Of a DNA stretch of 64,000 nucleotides, positions 37,392-46,011 are shown piece by piece. The position numbers and the translations under genes were made by a program. The notes under the pieces were generated by a model. The model saw nothing but the letters and a program-made list of their open reading frames with translations, was not told the origin of the DNA and made no database searches. This DNA is from Prorocentrum cordatum. Taxonomy: Eukaryota; Sar; Dinophyceae; Prorocentrales; Prorocentraceae. Positions within the stretch are counted from its first letter, which is position 1, and each line of letters opens with the position of its first letter. Where the stretch lies: the NCBI GenBank assembly GCA_963575745.1, contig CAUYUJ010017838.1, positions 404,585-468,584 of the forward strand, given 5' to 3'.

Positions 37392-37730
37392 GCGCGAGCC
37401 GCTCTGGCGCCGAGCGAAGGCGCTTGCAGCACGAGCGGCTTGGGCCGAGAGGACCGTGGAGAGCGGCTGCCCCCTGCCTCTTCTTCCCCCCCCCCCCCCT
37501 TCTTACTCAAAACCGGTCCCCGGAGCCTTCCCAAGATCCAGACGCCTCAATTTTCAGAGGTGCGTCCAGCCGTGGCGACGAACGGCCCTCCGGGGGCCCT
37601 CGAAATCCTCCTACGCCTCCTCCTCCCCCCCCCCCACTTCCCCCCTCCCCTCGCGTGCCAGGCGCGTGCAAACTTGCGTGACTGGCACGAGCCGCACTCT
37701 GAAGTCCACGAGATTGTGCCCCAAAAAAAC

Positions 37731-37905
37731 CACACGACCGCCCATCGGGCGATGCGGAGGTTGTGGGGGAGAGGGAACAAGTGGATCTATAGCATTGCAG
37801 CGCGTCGGCATAGCATGGCAAAACATCGCATCGATGCGCATCGCATAGCGCACCATGGCATCGGAAGGTTTTGCATTGCATAGCATGGCTTTGCATTGCA
37901 TACCA
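37731..37905 (+). repeat. head-plus-CATAGCAT element, copy 1
   Basis: A 45-bp head (ACACGACCGCCCATCGGGCG ... GGAGGTTGTGGG) is followed from about 37,790 by TAGCATTGCAGCGC/CATAGCATGGC-type sequence. The same head occurs at 38,281 and 49,929. Confidence 0.7.
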
Positions 37906-38100
37906 TTTCCTCTGCCGCCTCCTCCTCCTCCTCCTCCTCGTCCTCATCATCCTATTCCCCCTCCTCATCCTCCTGGCCCTCCTCCTCCTCGTCCCTCCTC
38001 CGCCTGGTCCACATCCTCCTCCACCTCCTACTAATCCCCCTCCTCCTCCCCTCTTTTCCTCTCTTCCTCATTCCCCTCTCCCCTCCAATCAAGTCCTGAC
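37906..38100. repeat. CTC-rich tract
   Basis: CTCCTCCTC from 37,917 and CTCCTCC/CCTCC to about 38,065. Confidence 0.8.
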
Positions 38101-38280
38101 TCTCCGTTCTTGCACACGTTCGCGAAAGAGCGGGAGAACACGTGGCCCCCCCTTGGGATACAAAGTGCATCCCAGAAGGCAAACAAGATCCACTCCAGCT
38201 CCCAGCGAAATTAGTACGTCGGGTAAACGTTAGTGACTGTCTTCAAGGACGGGCGGGCCCATACAATGTGCAATATACCT

Positions 38281-38520
38281 ACACGACACCCCTTCGTGCG
38301 ATAGGGAGGTGGTTGGGAGGGGGGCCAGAGCTACATCATAGCAACGTGTAGCATAGCATATCACGACACTTCCTATCATCACCATGACCTACCGACCACG
38401 TCATAGCACAGGGCAGCCTGACACTACGACGACAGCATAGCACAGGGCACCATAGCATAGCACAGAGCGACATAGCCTAGTACACCAAAGCATAGCATGG
38501 CATCGCATACTACAGCATGG
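38281..38520 (+). repeat. head-plus-CATAGCAT element, copy 2
   Basis: Head ACACGACACCCCTTCGTGCG then ATAGGGAGGTGGTTGGGAGG (38,281-38,322), followed by CATCATAGCAACGTGTAGCATAGCATATC and, from about 38,425, more CATAGCACAGGG/CATAGC sequence. Confidence 0.65.
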
Positions 38521-38539
38521 GAAGACAATGCCCCGCCCA

Positions 38540-39715
38540 AAAGAAGACCAGCCCCCGCCAACAAAAAAGTCAGACCACCCATAAGTAGACCAGACCCTGT
38601 CCACAAGTAGAGCAAAACCGCTCAAACGTAAACCAGGCCACACATAAGAAAACCAGACCCCGCCCAAAAGTAGATCAGACCCCGCCCACAAGTAGATCAG
38701 ACCACCAGGAGGCCAGACCCTGCCCCAAAGTAGATCAGACCCCACCCCAAAGTAGATCATACCACCCCGCAAGGAGGGAAGACCCCGCCCAAAAGTAGAC
38801 CAGACCCGCTCAAAAGTAGATCAGACCACCATCAGATGGACCAGACCCCGCCCAACAAGTAGATCAGACCCCGCCCAAAAGTAGAACAGATTACCAACGA
38901 GGAGACCAGACCCCGCCCAAAAAGTAGACCATACCCGCCCAACAGTAGACCAGACCACCCATAAGTAGACCAGACCCCGCCCAAAAGTAGATCAGACCCC
39001 GCCCAAAAGTAGATCCGACCACCCATAAATAGACCAGACCCCGCCCACAAGTAGATCAGACCCCACCCAAAAGTAGATCAGACCGCCCGCAAGGAGACCA
39101 GACCCCGCCCAAAAGTAGATCAGACTACCAACGAGGAGACCAGACCCCTTCCAAAAGTATATGAGACCCGCCCAAACGTAGACCAGACCACCCACAAGGA
39201 CACCAGACCCCGTCCAAAAGTAGATGAGACCCCGCCCAAAAGGAGATCAGACCCAGCCCAAAAGTAGATCAGACCACCCATAAGGAGACCGGACCCCGCC
39301 CAAAAGTAGATCAGACCCCGCCCAAACGTAGATCAGACCACCCACAAGGAGACCCAACCCCGCCCGAAGGTAGCCCAGACCCTTCCAAAAGTAAATCAGA
39401 ATACCCATAACTAGACCAGACCCAGTCCACAAGTAGAGCAAACGCGCCCAAAAGTAGACCAGACCACCCAGAAGTAGACCAGACACCGCCCAAAAGTATA
39501 TCATACCCCGCCCAAAAGTAAATCAGACCGCCCACAAGGAGACCAGACCCCGTCCGCAAGTAGAGCAGACCCGCCTAACAGTAGACCAGCCTCCGCCCCA
39601 AAGTAGACCAGACCCCGCCCAAAAGTAGATCAGACCCCGCCCAAAAGTAGATCAGACCACCCACAAGGACACCAGACCCCGCCCAAAAGTAGATCAGACC
39701 CCGCAAGGTGGAAAC
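38540..39715 (-). repeat. GGTCTGGTCTACTTTTGGG repeat block 2 (reverse orientation)
   Basis: AGTAGA(C/T)CAGACCCCGCCCAAA units of 20-24 bp, the reverse complement of blocks 1, 3 and 4. It forms the left arm of the large inverted repeat. Confidence 0.93.
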
Positions 39716-39727
39716 CAAAGAAGACAA

Positions 39728-40150
39728 CCGGGCCGTTTCTGGAAACGAGAAAAGAAAACCAAGCCGTTTCTGGAAACGAGGAAAGAAAACCAGGCCGTTT
39801 CTGAAAACGGGAAGTTGTGTGCCCTATAAGGATTCTAATACAGAGCCCACAACTTTCTCGCCAACATGCCAAATCCGAACATGTTTTCTCCCCTCGGTTG
39901 CGCAACCGAGGAAAGAAAACATGTTCGGATTCCCAACATGTATTCTTTCTTTGTGGGGGTACCACAAGTTTTGTTCCGTCGTTTCCAGAAACGGTCTGGT
40001 TTTCTTCTCTCGGTTGCAGAAACGGCGATTTTTCTTACCTCGTTTCCAGGAACGGCCCGGTTGTCTTTTCCCGTTTCCAGAAACGGCCCGGTTTTCTTTC
40101 CTCGTTTCCAGAAACGGCCTGGTTGTCTTTTCTCGTTTCCAGAAACGGCC
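39728..40150. repeat. array of CGTTTCCAGAAACG palindromes
   Basis: Each unit is itself an inverted repeat (CGTTTC-CA-GAAACG). Three lie in the left half (near 39,731, 39,769, 39,798, as CGTTTCTGGAAACG) and six in the right half (near 39,982, 40,014, 40,042, 40,073, 40,105, 40,136), spaced 29-38 bp. Some are imperfect. Confidence 0.85.
39873..39930. repeat. 58-bp hairpin inside the inverted repeat
   Basis: ATCCGAACATGTTTTCT at 39,873 is mirrored by AGAAAACATGTTCGGAT ending at 39,930, around a perfect CCTCGGTTGCGCAACCGAGG core centred at 39,901/39,902. Confidence 0.85.
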
Positions 40151-40169
40151 CGGTTGTCTTCTTTGGTTT

Positions 40170-41050
40170 CCACTGTGCGGGGTCTGATCTACTTTTGGGC
40201 GGGGTCTGGTGTCCTTGTGGGTGGTCTGATCTACTTTTGGGCGGGGTCTGATCTACTTTTGGGCGGGGTCTGGTCTACTTTGGGGCGGAGGCTGGTCTAC
40301 TGTTAGGCGGGTCTGCTCTACTTGCGGACGGGGTCTGGTCTCCGTGTGGGCGGTCTGATCTACTTTTGGGCGGGGTATGATATATTTTTGGGCGGAGTCT
40401 GGTCTACTTCTGGGTGGTCTGGTCTACTTTTGGGCGGGTTTGCTCTACTTGTGGACTGGGTCTGGTCTAGTTATGGGTATTCTGATTTACTTTTGGACGG
40501 GTCTGGCCTACCTTCGGGCGGGGTTGGGTCTCCTTGTGGGTGGTCTGATCTACGTGTGGGCGAGGTCTGATCTACTTTTGGGCGGGGTCCGGTCTCCTTA
40601 TGGGTGGTCTGATCTACTTTTGGGCTGGGTCTGATCTCCTTTTGGGCGGGGTCTGATCTACTTTTGGACGGGGTCTGGTGTCCTTGTGGGTGGTCTGGTC
40701 TACGTTTGGGCGGGTCTCATATACTTTTGGAAGGGGTCTGGTCTCCTTGTGGGTGGTCTGATCTACTTTTGGGCGGGGTCTGGTCTCCTTGTGGGCGGTA
40801 TGATCTACTTTTGGGCGGGGTTTGATATACTTTTGGACGGGGTCTTGTCTCCTTGTGGGTGGTCTGATCTACTTTTGTGCGGGGTCTGATCTACTTTTGG
40901 GCGGGGTCTGGTCTACTTTTGATTGGTCTGGTGTACTTTTGGGCGGGTCTGCCCTACTTGTGCACAGGGTCTGGTCTACGTATGGGTGGTTTGGCCTGGT
41001 CTGACGGGCGGTCTGGCTTAATTCTAGGCGACGTCTGGCCTACTTCTGGG
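40170..41050 (+). repeat. GGTCTGGTCTACTTTTGGG repeat block 3
   Basis: Right arm of the inverted repeat; GGGGTCTGATCTACTTTTGGGC is its commonest 22-bp unit. It ends about 320 bp from the 3' end of G2. Confidence 0.93.
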
Positions 41051-41373
41051 CGGCAAGGCCTTCGGCGCCGAATGGATGGGCTTGCGTCTGCGCGGGGTCG
41101 GAACATTTCCTCTCTTGCGCAACAGCGCCGCGCGCGTCCAAAGGCGCGTCTGAAGTTGCCCCTCCGGGCAGGAGACTGGTCTACCCATCAAAACTTCGCC
41201 GCGCTGGAAGGTCTTGCACGCTTCCTCGCGCGCCAGAGGCGTCACCCCCCAAAACTGCTCACGCACTGGAGTCGCGACGAGCACAACATTTCGGCACCGC
41301 GTCAGGGCCAGCCCGCGACAGCGGCGCGCCAGAGGCTGCGTCGTTTTCCCGCCCGCGATCGCGCGCCTGCGAC
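41051..41373. other. short spacer downstream of G2
   Basis: Holds two motif copies (41,229 partial, 41,325) outside any called exon. The minus-strand reading is not convincing as coding. Confidence 0.4.
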
Positions 41374-43999
41374 CTACTCCTCATCTGGGTCTGAGCTCTC
41401 CCCATCCCCGCCCTCCTCGTCCGCGATTGGTTCGAGCAAGCGCCGCGCCTCCATCATCGTCCCCGCGAAATACTTCTCTACCTTCTCAACAAAACCGTCG
41501 TCGCCGCCGAGCTTTTGGGCGAAATTCTCGTCACGCCCCGCCATGTGCAACGCGCATCGGTCCAAGGTCGCGTCGAGCCACTCCCGGTGCACCTCGTTGA
41601 CCGCCACGCCCTCGTACTCCATCGCGCCAGAGGCTGCGATTGCCAACCCGCCAGACCCCGCCGTGAAGTCAACGATGTGCGTGATGTGGTGGTGCTCGCA
41701 AATCCGTTGCCAAAAGCTCAATGGCTTCACCTCCAAGTGCGAGAAGGGGCGCCCGTTCGCGTCGATGTATTTCTGCGCGCGCTTCCCTCTCACCGCGCCA
41801 GCGGCTGCGTTTCCCAGGATCGAGGCCTTCGTCTCGTAGGTCATCCGCGGCAGCTCGCTGTAAAGCCGCATAGGCACGCCCGTGTACGTCGTCGCAGAAC
41901 TCGTGGTCTCGCGGCACAAGTTGAACTCCGCGCGCTGCACTACCTTCATGGCGCCCCTTTTCGGGATGGAGCAGATGGCGACTTCCTTGTTGTTGCACGC
42001 AAAAGAAGTCATTCTTCCCGGGACTCTGGGGTCCTGTTCCTTGCTCGGCTGCACATGCACGCACCAACACTCAGTCACAGCGTGCGCGCCAGAGGCTGCG
42101 AGACTCTCCTCTTTCTCCTCGATCAGCTTGCGGCACGACCGGCTCCGCCCATCGAGGAAAATGACGATATCGTGAACCGAACGCTTCTGCAAGACGAAAT
42201 CAAGCACGCGCCCGAAACGGTCCGCATCCACAGCGACGGGGTCGCCCAAGCTCGCCGCCACCCCGGTCTTGCTCACGTTTGGGGCGAACAGGTCGGCCGA
42301 CGCCACGAACGCACGAACGTCTTGCTTTTTCTTGGCGTACCTGTGTCCGAGACGCATCTCCTCCCACTATTTCTGCAACTGGGCGGCGCTGCGTTTCGCA
42401 CCAGTGGCTCCGCCGACCGACGGCAGCGCCACGAACGAAACAGTCTTCCTGCGAAGAGAGAAGAGCAAGTCCTTGGTTTTCTGGAGGTCCTCCTGGTCGG
42501 CCTCCTGGAGCTCCGACGCACCCATGACCACGCCAGAGGCTGCGCCCTCGGCAGTGCCAGCCGAAATGGGGCCCGCCGAGCAAGCAGCGGTCAGCGCGCG
42601 GTACTTGACGCCCATCTCCTTGGTGCTTTCGGTGAAGTACCGGTGCCACAGGAAGGCGGCTGCACCTACCTGCAGGTCTCGGGCGGCCAGCTCCTGGAGC
42701 TCCTCGTCGAAGTGGCCAGCCCAGACCGCCCGCGCGAAGTCGATCAACGCCTGCGTCTTCGCATCTCGGCCTTGCTGGTCGCGGTATTCGGCCACAGGGA
42801 CAGCGAACGTGTTTTCCAACCCACTGGTATCGGAGGTCTCCTCTCGCCGAAATGCAGCAGCTGAGCTTTTCTCGCCAGAGGCTGAGAAGCGCTTCACGAT
42901 GGAAAGCGGCGTGCGAAACATGGATACTGTAGTCACCATTTCTTTGTCGATCAACGCCGCCTCGTGCATAATGTAGTCGATGACATCATGTTTCTTGAAT
43001 AGCACGTGCGCCATCGCGGGGGTCTTCTTCTCTTGCCCCGTGACCTTGCTCAAAGAAAGCGTCTCCCCCCTGGGGGCCTCGCCAGTCAGCCGGGCAACGC
43101 GCAAGCAGTCCAGGATGAACGCCATCGAGTCGCAGGCGACCGCGTCCTTGTCTGCCTGGGGGGGCGCCGCCCTTCCTTTGCAGAGCTGCGCCAGCCGCAT
43201 CAACAGCGTGGGTTCGCGCAGCTCGGGGCAGAAAGCCTCCGCCAAAGAGTAGGCCGCGGCGCAAGCTTGATTCCCGACGAAAGGCGTCAGGCTTTTCAAA
43301 GCCTTTGCGTGTGAGTCGGTCAGCGCGTTGCCCTTGAACGTGATCCCGTAGCACTGGAGGACGCCGGTCAATTTCGGAATAGAAAGGTTCTCGGCCAAAG
43401 CCTTCTGGCACTTGGTCAGGCGACTCACCTTTTCAGCCAACTTCCAAAAATAATCCGCGCCAGAGGCTGCGCAAGCAGAGAATGCGGTCTCAGAGAACAG
43501 CAGCGACGCCAGCTGGCAGGCGTCAGGATCGGGGCTGAGACGCAGCCTGATTGGCACAGACAAAGCTGCCTCAAACAGCTTGAATGCGCGATCACTGTTG
43601 CCGGCGGACAATGCCTCCGCCATGGCGCCATACCACGCCATCACAAGCGCATGCCCCGCCAGCATGGGCGCTCCCGTTGCCACGAGAACAGTGGATTCGC
43701 CTTGGGTCATGCGCTGGGCCACCCTGGTGTTGCCAACTCGCGCTGGGAGCGGCACGTCGAACGAGTAGCGCCGCGACGGCGGGTGGTCGGAAGACAGCAA
43801 GAGCCTCTCCTCAGTCCAGTTCGCCATGGCGGCATCGAGCTGGCTGATAGAGACGGTGTCCGACGTGTCGGCGGGGAGCGGGTCAAGCATCCACACCGCC
43901 CCTGCAGCCTCGTACTGCCCCGTCTTAGAGAAGCTCAACTGCAAGTTGTCGTGCTGCATGACCTCCCGAAACGATGTCAGGTGCGCGCCAGAGGCTGCG
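41229..43999 (+). repeat. dispersed GCGCCAGAGGCTGCG motif, 9 copies (genes G1/G2)
   Basis: Copies start at 41,229 (partial), 41,325, 41,622, 41,793 (AGCGG variant), 42,084, 42,530, 42,871, 43,455 and 43,983. Nearly all are the GCGCC...TGCG subtype, and all those in exons are read in the ASG frame. Confidence 0.9.
41374..42357 (-). CDS. gene G2: methyltransferase-like protein
   Basis: An uninterrupted 327-residue frame from ATG 42,357 (MRLGHRYAKKKQDVRAF) to TAG 41,374. Residues 228-240 read IVDFTAGSGGLAI, a good match to motif I (D-x-x-x-G-x-G) of Rossmann-fold methyltransferases. VAVNEVHREWLDATLDRC follows and resembles motif II and the region after it. The first 80 residues (KRSVHDIVIFLDGRSRSCRK) may form a separate domain. 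Copies of the dispersed motif encode AASGA at residues 87-91 and, directly after motif I, at 241-245; a variant gives AAAGA at 184-188. The substrate is unknown. It lies in the same frame as G1, nine bases after the G1 stop, so it may be the C-terminal half of one protein. Confidence 0.75.
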   Translation of the reverse strand: MRLGHRYAKKKQDVRAFVASADLFAPNVSKTGVAASLGDPVAVDADRFGRVLDFVLQKRSVHDIVIFLDGRSRSCRKLIEEKEESLAASGAHAVTECWCVHVQPSKEQDPRVPGRMTSFACNNKEVAICSIPKRGAMKVVQRAEFNLCRETTSSATTYTGVPMRLYSELPRMTYETKASILGNAAAGAVRGKRAQKYIDANGRPFSHLEVKPLSFWQRICEHHHITHIVDFTAGSGGLAIAASGAMEYEGVAVNEVHREWLDATLDRCALHMAGRDENFAQKLGGDDGFVEKVEKYFAGTMMEARRLLEPIADEEGGDGESSDPDEE

Positions 44000-44286
44000 G
44001 CGGAAATTTGCAGAGGAGGGATGAGCATGGCGGAGGCCGGCACTTTGAAAGACACCAGTGCTTGCTTCTCAGACAGGAACTTGAGGAGAGCATGGTCGAC
44101 GTACTCCTTCGTCCCCTTTGCCCAATTGATCAGATGCCCCGCCTGGCTCTGCACCGAATCCATCTCGAGCAGCTCCGCGACGGCCAATGGCGCGGGCGGC
44201 GCGGGCGACGCTGCAGGCGGCGCTGCAGGCTGCTGCGCCGTGCGCACCCTCTTCGGCACGGGAGCAGCTCCCTGCTGAGACGCCAT
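42367..44286 (-). CDS. gene G1: 639-residue protein of unknown function
   Basis: Open from ATG 44,286 (MASQQGAAPVPKRVR) to TAG 42,369-42,367 with no frame change, unlike most genes here. An ATG 33 codons upstream (44,385) is in frame, but it lies upstream of a possible spliced-leader relic, so 44,286 is preferred. The start is Ala/Pro/Gln-rich and disordered. The rest is helical and protein-like (AFKLFEAALSVPIRLRLSPD, FWKLAEKVSRLTKCQKALAENL, AYSLAEAFCPELREPTLLMRLAQL). No catalytic motif is recognised. In-frame motif copies give AASGAH, AASGAD, SASGE and AASGV. It is intronless. The following G2 frame may be fused to it if the TAG is read through or is an error. Confidence 0.75.
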   Translation of the reverse strand: MASQQGAAPVPKRVRTAQQPAAPPAASPAPPAPLAVAELLEMDSVQSQAGHLINWAKGTKEYVDHALLKFLSEKQALVSFKVPASAMLIPPLQISAAASGAHLTSFREVMQHDNLQLSFSKTGQYEAAGAVWMLDPLPADTSDTVSISQLDAAMANWTEERLLLSSDHPPSRRYSFDVPLPARVGNTRVAQRMTQGESTVLVATGAPMLAGHALVMAWYGAMAEALSAGNSDRAFKLFEAALSVPIRLRLSPDPDACQLASLLFSETAFSACAASGADYFWKLAEKVSRLTKCQKALAENLSIPKLTGVLQCYGITFKGNALTDSHAKALKSLTPFVGNQACAAAYSLAEAFCPELREPTLLMRLAQLCKGRAAPPQADKDAVACDSMAFILDCLRVARLTGEAPRGETLSLSKVTGQEKKTPAMAHVLFKKHDVIDYIMHEAALIDKEMVTTVSMFRTPLSIVKRFSASGEKSSAAAFRREETSDTSGLENTFAVPVAEYRDQQGRDAKTQALIDFARAVWAGHFDEELQELAARDLQVGAAAFLWHRYFTESTKEMGVKYRALTAACSAGPISAGTAEGAASGVVMGASELQEADQEDLQKTKDLLFSLRRKTVSFVALPSVGGATGAKRSAAQLQK

Positions 44287-44349
44287 GGGCGCGAGCACGC
44301 GGAGAGACGCAAGAAGAGTCGGGCGCGCGCCTCGTTGCCAGCACTTGGT

Positions 44350-44368
44350 CCTTGAACCGATAACTGCG
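44350..44368 (-). other. possible spliced-leader relic before G1
   Basis: The minus strand reads GCAGTTATCGGTTCAAGG about 65 nt before ATG 44,286. It shares GC, TT, GG and a terminal TCAAG with the end of the dinoflagellate spliced leader (GCCATTTTGGCTCAAG). The match is partial and could be chance. Confidence 0.2.
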
Positions 44369-44389
44369 CTGGGTGGATGTCTCATTCAT

Positions 44390-45495
44390 ACTTTTGGGCG
44401 GGGGTCTGGTCTACTTTTGGACGAGGTCTGGTCTCCTTGTGGGTGGTCTGATCTACTTTTGGGCGGGGTCTGACCTACTTCTGGGTGGGGTCTGGTGTCC
44501 TTGTGGGTGATCTGGTCTACTTGTGGGCGGGTCTGGTCTACTTTTGGACGGGGTCTGGTCTGCTTATGGGTGGTCTGATCTACTTTTGGGCGGGGTCTGA
44601 TCTACTTTTGGACGGGGTCTGGTCTCCTTGTTGGTGGTCTGATATAGTTTTGGGCGGGGTCTGGTCTACTTGCAGGCGGGGACTGGTCTACTTCTGGGTG
44701 GTCGGATTTGCTTTTGGGCGGGGTCTGGTCTACTTTGGGGGGGGATCTGGTCTCCTCGTGGGTGGTCTGATCTACTTTTGGACGGGTCTGGTCTACTTTT
44801 GGACGGGGTCTGGTCTCCTTCTTGGTGGTCTGATCTACTTTTGGGCGGGGTCTGATCTACTTTTGGACGGGGTCTGGTCTCCTTATGGGTGGTCTGATCT
44901 ACTTTTGGGCGGGGTCTGGTCTACTGGGCGGGGTCTGGTCTACTTTTCGGTGGTCTGGTTTGCTCTTGGGCGGGGTCTGATCTACTTTTGGACGGGGTCT
45001 GGTTCAATGTTGGGTGGTCTGATCTACTTTTGGGCGGGATCTGATCTACTTTTGGGCGGGGTCTGGTCTCCATGCGGGTGGTCTGATCTACTTTCGGGAG
45101 GGGTCTGGTCTGCTTTTGGACGGGGTCTGATCTACTTTTGGGCGGCGTCTGGTCTCCATGTGGGTGGTCTGATATACTTTTGGGCGGGGTCTGGTCTACT
45201 TGCAGGCGGGGTCTGGTTCACTTTAAGGTGGTCTGACTTACTTTTGGGCGGGGTCTGGTCTACTTTTGGAGGGGATCTGGTCTCCTTGTGGATGGTCTGA
45301 TCTCATTTTGGGCGGGGTCTGGTCTACTTTTGGACGGGGTCTGGTCTGCTTATGGGTGGTCTGAATTACTTTTGGGCGGGGTCTGGTCTACTTTTGAACG
45401 GGATCTGTTCGACTTACAGGTGGTATGATTTACTTTTGGGTGGGGTCAGGTATGCTTTTGAACGGGGCCAAGTCTACTTATGGGTGGTCTGATTT
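44390..45495 (+). repeat. GGTCTGGTCTACTTTTGGG repeat block 4
   Basis: About 1.1 kb, same unit and orientation as blocks 1 and 3. The 271-codon frame at 44,485-45,300 is a consequence of the stop-free unit. Confidence 0.93.
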
Positions 45496-46011
45496 GCAGC
45501 CCTGAGTCGGCCTCAAAATAAAAGCGACTTCGATGAACCCAGATGGGGAGAAAATCTACAAGATGGCCCCAGGCCGCCCCCGGAGGATTCGAAGAAAGTT
45601 TCGAGGTCCTCCAAATGAGCCCCAAAGGCATCCCAGACCGCCCACAAAAATTCCGAGCAAGCCCTGGGAGGGCTCCGAAAGAGCTCCAGGATGGTCCTAC
45701 GCGAACATCAATTCTTGTCCTCGTCATCCCGACTTTTTCTACTCCTCATCATATTCCTCCTCTTCCTTTTCCGTCCTCATCCTGATGCCTGTTCCCCGCG
45801 TGACCCTCCCCTTCATTCGACATGGCAGCGAAAGAATGCGCGTCTCGCGCCTGGGTTTGCCTAGGCTGATCCAAACCTTCGGTTCGACGGTTCCCCCCAA
45901 GCGACCTCTGTTGCACTGCGTGCTCCAGCATATCATTGATCATGGCGACTCGCCTGGGCATCGTTTCTGGATGGGCTGGCAGAGATGTGCGAAGCGTCGA
46001 TTTGTTGCTCT
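45496..46011. other. spacer, no gene seen
   Basis: Contains CAAGATGGCCCCAGGCCGCC-like degenerate repeats (45,555-45,700) and a short TCCTC tract. It lies downstream of gene H. Confidence 0.4.

Larger units (their letters stand above)
38940..40941. repeat. large inverted repeat centred at 39,940
   Basis: Matching landmarks in the two arms always sum to 79,881: 39,559 with 40,322, 39,504 with 40,377, and 39,195 with 40,686. The arms, about 870 bp each, pair from about 39,812/40,069 outward to at least 38,940/40,941. They differ by scattered substitutions, so the palindrome is not a simple mirrored read. About 256 bp in the middle is unpaired between arms. Confidence 0.85.

Noticed and set aside
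38992-40889. Large palindrome as a pure sequencing artefact
   Set aside because: Arms differ by substitutions at many positions, not expected from one mirrored read; kept as a finding but needing spanning reads.
44485-45300. 271-codon frame in repeat block 4
   Set aside because: Same cause as the block 1 frames.
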